Positions 46,571-54,947 of a stretch of 64,000 nucleotides of DNA are shown in pieces. Made by a program: the position numbers and the translations under genes. How positions within the stretch are numbered: position 1 is the stretch's first letter; each line of letters starts with the position of its first letter. Below the pieces are notes generated by a model that did no database searches, was not told the DNA's origin, and saw nothing but the letters and a program-made list of their open reading frames with translations. The stretch covers positions 1-64,000 of the forward strand of contig JAFGRW010000079.1 in NCBI GenBank assembly GCA_016934935.1, in the 5' to 3' direction. The DNA is from Spirochaetota bacterium (lineage in GTDB: Bacteria > Spirochaetota > UBA4802 > JAFGJZ01).

Positions 46571-49159
46571 ATGATTGTTAAATGCAGTAATTGTGAATCA
46601 GCCTTTACTGTCAGCGATGAAAAAGTAAGCGGCAAAAAATTTGCCTTCAGCTGTCCAAACTGTTCACATAACAATATTATAGACAATACCGGTTCTGAAG
46701 CTGGCTCCGCTACATCATCGGCGTCCGCCGAATCAATTTCTGCGCCAGCAACTCCCTCTGGTGCACCTGTATCTGATAAGCAGGCCCCTGTTTCTCAGAA
46801 CTCTTCTGAAGCATCGGACTTTCAAGACAGTGAATTTTCCTTTGATGATAATTTTGATTCTGATGATTCATCAGATTTCGATGATAAAGACGGACTTCCC
46901 GATTTTGATACTACGGAAAACAGCGAAGATGAACTTCCCGGTTTTGATGATGAAGATGACGAGAACAATTTTCCGGACTTTGATCTGGAAGATGATTCAC
47001 CAACTGTTTCCACGAATATCGATTATGACGAAATGGATTACGATATCGAACCGGAAATCGATCTTTCTGTCTTGTCCCCTGACAATATCCCGGCCGAAAA
47101 CAAATCAGCACCAGAAATCTCAGATGATGACGATGAAATTACAGTAGACCTGGACTCGATTGATATCGATTTAGATGATGAAATAGACACAGATGCACGA
47201 GAGACCTCTTTACCGCTTGAAGACGATGAGAACGAAGAACTCTCAGTTGACCTGGACAGTCTTGATATTGACCTTGATGACGACACGGTTAAATCCGACG
47301 ATTTTGAAAATGAAGAGTTAAACTTAACGAGTGACGACTCTTCTTTTGAAATGGATAGTTCAATCGTTGAAGACGATGGAGATATTCCGGTTGACCTTGA
47401 CAGCCTGGACATTGATCTTGAAGAAGATGATGATCTTGTCACATCAGGTCCTGCTTTTACTTTAACCGAAGATGATTCTGAAGATATTTCTCTATCATCC
47501 GACACAAACGACTCTTTCGATCTGGATGATATTGATCTTGAATCTGACGAATTTGACAATGACATGACATTGAATATATCCGATAATAGTTCCATGGACG
47601 ATGACCTCTCAATTGATTTGGAAAATCTGGATATTGACCTGGATACTCCAGATGCGAAGCAGACTGCTGATAAAGAAGAAAAAGATTATGAACCAGAAGA
47701 AGAGTATAACAGTGACGATGATGATGACGAGATCAATATCGATCTGGATTCACTTGATATAGAACTTGACGAATCTGATATGGAACCTGTTGACAATGAT
47801 CTGATGCAACTTGACGATAGTCTGGACGACGATCTTTTTGACGATATAGCTGGAGATGATGAAGATCAACTTTCCGCTACACCAATAGCTCTGCCTGCCG
47901 ATGATGACGACAACGATATAACAATAGACCTGGACAAACTAAATGTCGATCTTGAAGATGACGCAGCGCAACTTGACACAGACAGTCTTGAAACTGAAAG
48001 AAAAACAGACTCTGATGAGACGATAGATCTGGATAGTCTTGATGCTGACTTTGAAGAGAGTGACGCTTTTAATACAGGCGAAGACCTTTTTGATGAAGAC
48101 GAAAGCATTTCCATTGATCTGGACACCCTTGACCTTGGTTCTGAAACCGAATCTGTCGAATCTGACGGAGAGGACGAATCTCGACTATCATTATCCGATG
48201 CAGGTCTAACACTGGATGAAATCGAAACCGAAAGTGTCAAAGAATCTTTTAGCAGTAATGATCCCTCTTTAACAGATATTGATGACGATGAAGACGAACT
48301 TCATCTAACAGCAGACGAGGTAAACATCAACCTTGATGATGTCACTGAGGAAGATGAAAGCAGTTCAATTTTTGATCCTGAACCAGATAACTTTGACGAA
48401 TTTGATTCACTTGAAGACATACCAGCTGATGAGCTGCCGGAGCTTGACCTTGATCGCTTTGACGAGATAGTCCCCGAAAAACCGTCAGCCGGTTCGGAAA
48501 CAGACATTTTTGATATTGGCACCTACGAATCAGGTACAAACAACAATGATGGTGTAGTAGGCCCCGGATATATACAGTTTTCCGTTGATTACTCTCTACG
48601 CTATTCAAGAATTAAAGCTCTTCTAAAGTTCTTTGGTATATATTATATTTTATATATCCCCCACTTTATAGTACTTATGCTCTATATGACTGTATCGTCG
48701 ATACTGACATTTATAAACACTGTTATCGTACTTTTCACTTCGCATACAGAAAAAGATTTTACTGCTTTTCAAGAAAAGACTCTCCGTTACGGAATTGGTC
48801 TTTATCTGTCGATTTTCAACATTACGGAAGAACTCCCCCACTTCGCGGGAGCAACGGATATTGATCACCAGTTACAGCTTCACGCTTACCCTCCGGTAAA
48901 ATTTTCAAGGGTATTAGCGTTTATGAGGTTATCTTTTATTGGTATATTTATTATAACACTGCCGCACATATTAATACTATCGATACTTTCATTTGCAGTT
49001 CTTTTTTTCCATCTTCTGGGTCTGGTTTCTGTAATTGTTACGGGCAAATGGCCGGCCTTTGTTTTTGACTTCATGGTGCGCTATTTCCGATATCTATCAA
49101 ACATCTGCGCTTATATTACCGGTATTGTAGACAGCTATCCGAGTTTCAGGTTTGATTGA
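46571..49159 (+). CDS. Zinc-ribbon, acidic-repeat, DUF4389 membrane protein
   Basis: 862 residues from ATG 46571 with GGGAG upstream. Residues 1-40 are an MJ0042-type zinc ribbon with Cys pairs CSNC and CPNC. Residues about 45-660 are extremely acidic and contain eight to nine copies of a motif like VDLDSLDIDLDD separated by irregular Asp/Glu/Ser stretches. The last 190 residues are DUF4389, with membrane helices and the signatures HAYPPVKFSR and TGKWPAFVFDF. The ribbon and DUF4389 are seen together in gliding and delta-proteobacterial-type proteins, but the long acidic array is unusual. It could be a cation-binding or protein-binding scaffold on the inner membrane. Confidence 0.75.
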   Translation: MIVKCSNCESAFTVSDEKVSGKKFAFSCPNCSHNNIIDNTGSEAGSATSSASAESISAPATPSGAPVSDKQAPVSQNSSEASDFQDSEFSFDDNFDSDDSSDFDDKDGLPDFDTTENSEDELPGFDDEDDENNFPDFDLEDDSPTVSTNIDYDEMDYDIEPEIDLSVLSPDNIPAENKSAPEISDDDDEITVDLDSIDIDLDDEIDTDARETSLPLEDDENEELSVDLDSLDIDLDDDTVKSDDFENEELNLTSDDSSFEMDSSIVEDDGDIPVDLDSLDIDLEEDDDLVTSGPAFTLTEDDSEDISLSSDTNDSFDLDDIDLESDEFDNDMTLNISDNSSMDDDLSIDLENLDIDLDTPDAKQTADKEEKDYEPEEEYNSDDDDDEINIDLDSLDIELDESDMEPVDNDLMQLDDSLDDDLFDDIAGDDEDQLSATPIALPADDDDNDITIDLDKLNVDLEDDAAQLDTDSLETERKTDSDETIDLDSLDADFEESDAFNTGEDLFDEDESISIDLDTLDLGSETESVESDGEDESRLSLSDAGLTLDEIETESVKESFSSNDPSLTDIDDDEDELHLTADEVNINLDDVTEEDESSSIFDPEPDNFDEFDSLEDIPADELPELDLDRFDEIVPEKPSAGSETDIFDIGTYESGTNNNDGVVGPGYIQFSVDYSLRYSRIKALLKFFGIYYILYIPHFIVLMLYMTVSSILTFINTVIVLFTSHTEKDFTAFQEKTLRYGIGLYLSIFNITEELPHFAGATDIDHQLQLHAYPPVKFSRVLAFMRLSFIGIFIITLPHILILSILSFAVLFFHLLGLVSVIVTGKWPAFVFDFMVRYFRYLSNICAYITGIVDSYPSFRFD
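49088..49099 (+). repeat. Dispersed 12-mer CGATATCTATCA
   Basis: An exact copy inside the DUF4389 region of the acidic-repeat gene, read as Arg-Tyr-Leu-Ser, a different frame from the tcdA copies. Confidence 0.6.
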
Positions 49160-51134
49160 CGAATACAAAAGTATAATCACCGGGATCTTTGATGATAACG
49201 GTGATTTGGCATCCAGCCTTAAAGGTTACCGTTCAAGGCCGTCCCAGATAAAGATGGCGCTTCAAACTGCAGATGCTCTTTTTAAAGAAAAACATGTAGC
49301 AATCGAAGCGGGTACAGGTATCGGGAAATCGCTGGCCTATCTGGTTCCTTCAATTTTATACGCGGTATCCGAAGGCAAACGGGGAGCTGTTTCAACAGAA
49401 ACCCGCACACTTCAAAACCAGCTTGTTTCAAAAGAGATTCCGCTTCTTCAAGAAATAATGCTTCCCTACACTACACGCAAAATCAAGATAGAAATCTGTC
49501 TTGGCAGCGGTAATTACCTGTGTTTAAGAAAATATGATCATGCCAGAGCTTCCGGAGTTTTTAACAAACACGAACTTAAAAGAATCCACCTCATTGACGA
49601 AGCGGTTGAAAACAATAATATTATAACCCGAATTGACGGCACTCTGCCTGAATCAATATGGAAACATATTCACAGAGACAAAGACTTCTGCCTTCGATCA
49701 AAATGCCCTCATTTCGGGTACTGCATGCTGCAACAGGCACGGCTCCGCTGGAACAGCGCAGATCTGCTTATCATGAATCATTACCTTTACTTCACACATA
49801 TAAACACGGGCAAAACATACCTTCCCTATTTTGATTTTGCAGTTTTTGATGAAGCTCATGCTGTTCCGGAAATATGCTGTAAACAACTTGGATTCTCAAT
49901 AGATTCAGACTACTTTAGACATGATACCAGCCCCGAAGAAATACATAAAACAATACAGTCGATAAAAGACCCCCGAAAAAGGGACCGCTTACTTGATTTA
50001 TTCACCTATATACGTGATGAGTATCGATACTTTTTTGATCTTTTAACTTCAATCGCTAAAGATAACAACTCATTCAGAATCACGAAACCAATTGCAAGTG
50101 CTTCTTTTCTTTCTGATGCCCTTAAGCGATTCATTGATATAAGCGGAAAGATCGAAGAGGATGACTGTGATGAATATACCCTGTTTATGATAGACGGTAT
50201 CCGGGCCCGCCTGCTTCCTTTACACTCAGCTATAGATATGATAACACGGAAACCCGCGGATGACTGGGTGTTCTGGATAGAAAACAACAGCAGAACACTT
50301 TTTAACGGCCAGCCAATCGAATCATCCAAAATTTTTGACAACGATATCTTTTCATTTTACTCATCTCTTATTTTTTCATCCGCGACCTTGACTGTTAACA
50401 ACAGTTTTGATTTTTTCTTATCCAGAATAACAGAAACAAACCGGGATAAAATGGAATTTTTAAAACTTGACTCCGAGTTTGACTACAAGAAAAATCTGGT
50501 TGTTCATCTGAATAGGGATAAAATTAATCCAGGTGACAAGTCTTACGCCAAACATATCACAGAGATCATTACAAAATGTGCTAAAATTACAAACGGTAAT
50601 GTCTTAATACTTTTTAATTCGTACAGGCTGCTTAATCTATGTGAAGATATACTGTGCAAGCAAGAGCAATACCCTGTAATATCACAAAGCGAATTTTCAG
50701 CTATTGAAGCAGTTACACTTTACCGCAAAGAAAATAATGCTTTACTCCTGGGCACTCACTCTTTCTGGCAGGGAATAGATCTTCAGGGAGATCTTCTTAA
50801 AGCTGTAATAATCACTCAGCTTCCTTTTACTCCACCCGACCGTCCAGATATTGAAGCTAGAACAAAAATAATTGAAAAACGTGGGGAAAACCCGTTCGAG
50901 CTATTGCATGTACCATCCGCAGTCATCAAGTTTAGACAGGGTGTAGGAAGATTATTACGCAGTGAAAATGACTATGGAATACTGGTAATTCTGGACGGAC
51001 GTATAACCCAGAAGTCATACGGGAAACTCTTTTACGAGTCCCTACCCGATCACCAAACCGCAGAAACCCTGAAAGAACTCAAAATGTTCTACAACGCAAG
51101 AAAAAAAGAAACAGAAACTGATACTCTGCCTTAA
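49152..51134 (+). CDS. dinG: DinG-family superfamily 2 DNA helicase
   Basis: 660 residues, probably from a TTG that overlaps the preceding gene by 8 bases. Walker A is AGTGIGKS (53-60), the DEAH box is at 233-236, and four cysteines (C124, C180, C185, C191) match the iron-sulphur cluster of the XPD/DinG group. SSATLT and the C-terminal FRQGVGRLLRS are motifs of domain 2. DinG unwinds R-loops and DNA structures on the 5'-3' strand. No exonuclease domain is present. The overlap ties it to the acidic-repeat gene. Confidence 0.85.
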   Translation: MIDEYKSIITGIFDDNGDLASSLKGYRSRPSQIKMALQTADALFKEKHVAIEAGTGIGKSLAYLVPSILYAVSEGKRGAVSTETRTLQNQLVSKEIPLLQEIMLPYTTRKIKIEICLGSGNYLCLRKYDHARASGVFNKHELKRIHLIDEAVENNNIITRIDGTLPESIWKHIHRDKDFCLRSKCPHFGYCMLQQARLRWNSADLLIMNHYLYFTHINTGKTYLPYFDFAVFDEAHAVPEICCKQLGFSIDSDYFRHDTSPEEIHKTIQSIKDPRKRDRLLDLFTYIRDEYRYFFDLLTSIAKDNNSFRITKPIASASFLSDALKRFIDISGKIEEDDCDEYTLFMIDGIRARLLPLHSAIDMITRKPADDWVFWIENNSRTLFNGQPIESSKIFDNDIFSFYSSLIFSSATLTVNNSFDFFLSRITETNRDKMEFLKLDSEFDYKKNLVVHLNRDKINPGDKSYAKHITEIITKCAKITNGNVLILFNSYRLLNLCEDILCKQEQYPVISQSEFSAIEAVTLYRKENNALLLGTHSFWQGIDLQGDLLKAVIITQLPFTPPDRPDIEARTKIIEKRGENPFELLHVPSAVIKFRQGVGRLLRSENDYGILVILDGRITQKSYGKLFYESLPDHQTAETLKELKMFYNARKKETETDTLP

Positions 51135-51268
51135 TAGCTCCATTCTGCTACTAAAATGAATTGAGTCATTCCCTTTTACAATAATCACCAATATTTTCAA
51201 CGCTTAGCAAAAACATCGAATAACCGGCTAAAGGGCAAAATTTCAAAAATATTCAGCATAATATCTAT

Positions 51269-51440
51269 ATGCAAAGCGTTACAGATCCAAATGTTTTTGC
51301 CTGTGGAGACTGCGCCGAAAAACCTTCGTTTTTCACTGGACGCCCTGTTCCGGTACTTCTCGCGTCGATTGCTACATCTGAAGCCCGTATTGCCGGATCA
51401 AACCTTTATTCACCTGTACATCAAAATTGTGGCGCAAGTT
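51269..51440 (+). pseudogene. Remnant of a pyridine-nucleotide disulfide oxidoreductase (NADH oxidase / CoA-disulfide reductase type)
   Basis: The stretch DPNVFACGDCAEKPSFFTGR and the following VLLASIATSEARIAGSNLY are hallmarks of the FAD-binding C-terminal part of these enzymes. The N-terminal half (FAD site, active Cys, NAD site) is absent upstream, where all frames are broken, and the sequence after about 51440 no longer fits the family although the frame stays open to 51574. It is a decayed gene fragment downstream of dinG. A new small protein is unlikely. Confidence 0.7.
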
Positions 51441-51557
51441 TGATAATAAAATTTTGTGCCAGACGGACTGAAAAATGTTTCGAAACCATACTGAAGAATA
51501 GAACAATCATTAATAACAGAATAGACAAATTAATAATAACAGTAACAAAACAAGAAA

Positions 51558-51911
51558 TCAATCTTCAAGCATAGCTACAGCACCCTCGTTAGTATCAGAA
51601 ATCTTCACGAATTCAGTTATTCCGACTATATCCATAACTTTTTGAAAGTGGGTGGTTAATCCCGCAAACACAACCCGACCCTCCACCTTTTCCATCTCCT
51701 GAATTACATTGATCAGAGTAGCAAGACCGGCCGAATTTATATAATTGGTTTCTGAAAAATTGAAGATCACCTTTGCAACACCGGCTTTTGCCTTTATCTC
51801 GCGGAAAATCTTCACAACGGCACTATCAGCATCCGAAGTCATATCCCCCGAGATATAAATAACCGGCACATCACCTATCATTTCGAAACGAACATCATAG
51901 TTTCCACTCAT
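51558..51911 (-). CDS. STAS-domain anti-anti-sigma factor
   Basis: 117 residues, the size of a stand-alone STAS protein. The central block YINSAGL carries the phosphorylatable serine S60 of the SpoIIAA/RsbV type, preceded by VIFNFSETN and followed by a helix. Such a protein, when unphosphorylated, binds an anti-sigma kinase and frees its sigma factor. In the window the likely partners are the receiver/ATPase at 5197 and the PP2C phosphatases at 40624 and 58803, but no direct linkage is visible. It is monocistronic. Confidence 0.88.
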   Translation of the reverse strand: MSGNYDVRFEMIGDVPVIYISGDMTSDADSAVVKIFREIKAKAGVAKVIFNFSETNYINSAGLATLINVIQEMEKVEGRVVFAGLTTHFQKVMDIVGITEFVKISDTNEGAVAMLED

Positions 51912-52223
51912 TATATTCTTCCTAAAGTACTGGTCTTCGACATTATAAGAATAGTCACAGACAGCTTAGAATTTGAAACGCAAAAAAAACGCTGTACTCA
52001 TCGACCTGATAATACTTTTTTTATATCGTCAAGCGAAATAATAGGCAAAATATATTATTCTGATAATTAAAACTTCAACAAAAACAAAAAAAATTAAAAC
52101 TGCTTTATTTTATGAAAATTATTGTTGCTCATTTTACCTCATAATTCAACTATTGTTTTGAAATATGCCTTTCTGCTAAAAACATACTGTATTTTAGCAA
52201 ATATTCCACAGGAAGGAGGAACG
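51912..52223. other. 312-base region upstream of rpsF
   Basis: A+T-rich, no credible coding frame. Near its end, TGCTAAAA (52174-52181) and TTTTAGCA (52192-52199) form an 8-bp hairpin shortly before the rpsF ribosome-binding site. rpsF leaders in many bacteria bind the S6:S18 complex, but I see no clear copy of that motif here, so an autoregulatory role is only a possibility. Confidence 0.35.
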
Positions 52224-52511
52224 ATGAGAACTTACGAACTTACCACAATAGTACGCTCAAACCGGCTTGAAGAGGGTAAAGAAGCTTTTACCGCTATACT
52301 TGCCAAACACGGCGTAACTATCAAATCTGATGAAGACTGGGGTCAAAAAAAACTGGCCTACGCGATTGACGATCAAAAAGAAGCCTACTACATCTTCAAG
52401 ATTGTTCAGACCGAGCCCGAAACAGTCGAAAAAGTAACAAACGAAATCAGATTGAACGATGTTTTTCTAAGATCCATGTTTGTTGTAGTCGACGAAAAAC
52501 AGGCTTCATAA
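52224..52511 (+). CDS. rpsF: 30S ribosomal protein S6
   Basis: 95 residues from ATG 52224, with GGAAGGAGG close upstream; an open frame further upstream is not conserved. The start RTYELTTIVRSN, the segment GQKKLAYAIDDQKEAYYIFKI, and RLNDVFLRSMFV are typical of S6. It opens the operon rpsF-ssb-rpsR-DUF2232-rplI-dnaB, the classic arrangement that links translation and replication proteins. Confidence 0.97.
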   Translation: MRTYELTTIVRSNRLEEGKEAFTAILAKHGVTIKSDEDWGQKKLAYAIDDQKEAYYIFKIVQTEPETVEKVTNEIRLNDVFLRSMFVVVDEKQAS

Positions 52512-52540
52512 AATAATCATAATCATTACAACCTCTGATT

Positions 52541-52569
52541 ATCAGGTTTTTACATAATAAAAACCTGAT
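52541..52569 (+). terminator. Hairpin between rpsF and ssb
   Basis: ATCAGGTTTTTA (52541-52552) pairs with TAAAAACCTGAT (52558-52569), 12 bp. There is no T run after it, so it more likely acts as an mRNA processing or stability element than as a full terminator. Confidence 0.45.
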
Positions 52570-52611
52570 ATCATGCTGGTTGTCAAACAAATATGCAAAT
52601 GAGGGGTTTCT

Positions 52612-53064
52612 ATGGCATCATCTGATATTAATAGGGTTAATCTAATCGGAAGACTTACCCGTGATCCGGAAATTCGCCAGATACCAAGCGGCACATCAAT
52701 TACAACATTTTCCATAGCAAATAACCGGATTTATGTTGTTAACAACGAACGCAGAGAGGAAGTTTCATATTTCAATTGCTTGATCTGGGGAAAAGCGGCC
52801 GAAGCCCTGGCTAAATATGCCAAAAAAGGTCAAAGAATAGCAGTAGATGGAAGAATCCAACAACGAAGATGGCAGGACAACGAAGGCAACAACCGTTCTG
52901 TTGTTGAAGTAGTTGCGGAAAACTTCCAGTTTTTATCCTCCAGTCAGGATAATCAAGGCTCTGACAGCTATTCGGGACCAGAGGCAAATCAGGGAGCCGG
53001 TCAATACCCTCAAAACGATGGAGCATCCGAAACATTTTTAAGTGATGACGATATTCCGTTTTAA
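52612..53064 (+). CDS. ssb: Single-stranded DNA-binding protein
   Basis: 150 residues. OB fold with NRVNLIGRLTRDPEIRQIPSG, FNCLIWGKAAEALAKYAKKGQRIAVDG and RWQDNEGNNRS, followed by a glutamine- and glycine-rich linker and the acidic tip DDDIPF that recruits partner proteins. Start has GAGGGG upstream. Confidence 0.97.
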   Translation: MASSDINRVNLIGRLTRDPEIRQIPSGTSITTFSIANNRIYVVNNERREEVSYFNCLIWGKAAEALAKYAKKGQRIAVDGRIQQRRWQDNEGNNRSVVEVVAENFQFLSSSQDNQGSDSYSGPEANQGAGQYPQNDGASETFLSDDDIPF

Positions 53065-53134
53065 ACAACTTACAGCGGCGTATTCGCCTATTATTGCGGG
53101 TCTGACCCGTGTTTAGCAGAACAAGGAGAAAAAA

Positions 53135-53527
53135 ATGTCCGAAGAGATAAAAAATCACGAAGAGACTTCAAGCGAGACCGAGGCAGCAGCCACTGCAGCA
53201 CCCGCTACTGCCAATACTGAAGACAGCGACAGCAATGAATCAAGACCATCGGCTGCAAGAAATGATCAGCGTGGAGACAGGTCGGCACAGGGAGATCGCA
53301 AACAACGCCGGGTTCCCCGATTCAGAAAAAAAGTGTGCAAATTTTGTCACAACAAAGAGATCGCCATCGACTACAAGAAGCCTGAAGTTCTTGAGCGCTT
53401 CCTTACAGAACGCGGAAAAATTCTGCCAAGACGAATCACGGGAACCTGTGCAAAACATCAGCGCCGTATCGCAACCGAAGTAAAGCGTGCGCGAATGATA
53501 GCACTTTTACCTTTCGTCGAGCTATAA
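53135..53527 (+). CDS. rpsR: 30S ribosomal protein S18 with N-terminal extension
   Basis: 130 residues, while S18 is usually 70 to 90. The core starts near residue 60 ([20 protein letters not shown]) and continues through [20 protein letters not shown]. The CxxC pair and later Cys suggest a zinc-binding S18. The first 55 residues are a low-complexity region rich in Ala, Glu, Ser, Thr and Asp. The ATG has AAGGAG upstream and no internal start looks better. The extension is probably disordered at the ribosome surface. Confidence 0.93.
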   Translation: MSEEIKNHEETSSETEAAATAAPATANTEDSDSNESRPSAARNDQRGDRSAQGDRKQRRVPRFRKKVCKFCHNKEIAIDYKKPEVLERFLTERGKILPRRITGTCAKHQRRIATEVKRARMIALLPFVEL

Positions 53528-53536
53528 GTCGGTATA

Positions 53537-54415
53537 ATGTTAAGCGGATTTGTAATAATTATAGGAACCATGCTGATTGCAGGTCTCTCGTTTCCTGTTT
53601 ACAAATGGGGATACAAGACTCTGTTTGTCATTGCTGCTCTTTGTATTGCCTCGGTAATTGCGTTTGCCGACTCGTTTGTCAACTTGTCGACTGCGCTTAC
53701 ACTTTTAACCATTGCTGCAGCGGCGGGAATTACGTTTAGATACAGATTTTCTGTGCAATTTTACATTATAACAGCCTCTGTTTCGCTTGCTGTTATGCTT
53801 AGCATTCACTACTACTTTTTAAGGTTTTACAGCGGAAGAGATGTTTTTACCGAGCTTATCAAACAGATAACAATAAGCATGTCCCAGGTTGAGGATGAAA
53901 TTTTACAGGCCAACATCAAAGCGGCAACAACTGTTTTCACAAGTATTAAGGATTATCATATCGAACCTTACTATTTCTTTGTTAACAGTTTTATAATGAC
54001 TCTTTTGTCCTATTTTTTCTTACGGATTATATATACCTTTTATATTATCCGAAATATAATAATAATAAAAGGGGTCGAGTTTTTCAGGCTGGACGAGCGA
54101 ATTGTTTTGCCGCTGATTGCGTTTTTTGCCGGTTTTTTATTTGTTAAACCTGGAACATCAGAAACGGTTTACACCATTTCCGTAAACGGTCTGTTAATAC
54201 TGGCTACTCTCTATTTTATTCAGTCTATAGGGATAATCAGGCATTTCTTGATAAGAAAGAAGTTGCCGCTGATCATTCTTCCTTTAGGACTAGGATTAAC
54301 CATTATGTTCAATCCTCTCTATTTTCCGGTTGTAGCACTTATACTGGCAGGGCTTGGATTACTTGACGTATGGACCGATTTCAGAGGATTTAACCGACAA
54401 ACTGAAGATAAATAG
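53537..54415 (+). CDS. DUF2232 (YybS-like) membrane protein
   Basis: 292 residues with about eight membrane segments and a conserved-looking FRLDERIVLPLIAFFAGFLF block. The family is often placed in the rpsF-rpsR-rplI-dnaB operon, as here, 9 bases after rpsR. YybS-type proteins are of unknown function and are possibly transport-related. Confidence 0.75.
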   Translation: MLSGFVIIIGTMLIAGLSFPVYKWGYKTLFVIAALCIASVIAFADSFVNLSTALTLLTIAAAAGITFRYRFSVQFYIITASVSLAVMLSIHYYFLRFYSGRDVFTELIKQITISMSQVEDEILQANIKAATTVFTSIKDYHIEPYYFFVNSFIMTLLSYFFLRIIYTFYIIRNIIIIKGVEFFRLDERIVLPLIAFFAGFLFVKPGTSETVYTISVNGLLILATLYFIQSIGIIRHFLIRKKLPLIILPLGLGLTIMFNPLYFPVVALILAGLGLLDVWTDFRGFNRQTEDK

Positions 54416-54439
54416 ATTATTGTTTTAAAAATGTTTTGT

Positions 54440-54464
54440 GGTGTATAAGCATTATACACCCTTT
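54440..54464 (+). terminator. Terminator-like hairpin before rplI
   Basis: GGTGTATAA (54440-54448) pairs with TTATACACC (54452-54460) with a 3-base loop, followed by CTTTT. It could weaken read-through into rplI. Confidence 0.5.
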
Positions 54465-54497
54465 TAAATACCTAATAATTTTAGGCAGGAGAAAAAA

Positions 54498-54941
54498 ATG
54501 AAAGTAATACTTCAAAAGGATGTTGCAAACCTTGGCGATGCCGGAGACGTTAAGATTGTCGCTGATGGATACGCCCGCAACTTTCTTATACCAAAAAAAA
54601 TGGTAATAAAGTTCAATGAATCCAGCAAAGCTGCTATTGAACAGCAAAAACACCTGATTAAAGTAAAAAAAGAAAAAAGAAAAAAAATAAGTGCCTCTGT
54701 TTCTGAAAAGCTTAAAGAGCTTTCTCTGGTATTTAAAGCCAAGGTTGGCGAAGAGGATAAACTTTTCGGAGCAGTAACATCTCTTGATATTGCCAAGAAA
54801 TTATCTGAAGCCGGTTTCGAAATAGATAAACGCAAAATCGAATTGGAACATCCGATTCGCAAAACCGGAGAACATACTGTATCCATCAAACTTGACGAGG
54901 GTATCACCTCTGAAGTTAAAGTTCTAGTGGAAAAAGAGTAA
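54498..54941 (+). CDS. rplI: 50S ribosomal protein L9
   Basis: 147 residues, usual length. The N-terminal MKVILQKDVANLGDAGDVKI and GYARNFLIPKKMV are the L9 signature, followed by a long helix rich in Lys and Glu and the C-terminal domain (LFGAVTSLDIAKKL, HTVSIKLDEGITSEV). It is 6 bases ahead of dnaB. Confidence 0.97.
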   Translation: MKVILQKDVANLGDAGDVKIVADGYARNFLIPKKMVIKFNESSKAAIEQQKHLIKVKKEKRKKISASVSEKLKELSLVFKAKVGEEDKLFGAVTSLDIAKKLSEAGFEIDKRKIELEHPIRKTGEHTVSIKLDEGITSEVKVLVEKE

Positions 54942-54947
54942 TTTTTT

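Noticed and set aside
47038-48522. Long minus-strand frames rich in serine opposite the acidic-repeat gene
   Set aside because: They are the antisense of Asp/Glu codons (gat, gac, gaa), so Ser-rich frames are expected. There is no ribosome-binding site or family.
51441-51574. Continuation of the open frame after the reductase remnant
   Set aside because: No similarity to the family beyond about 51440. It is kept only as the tail of a decayed frame.
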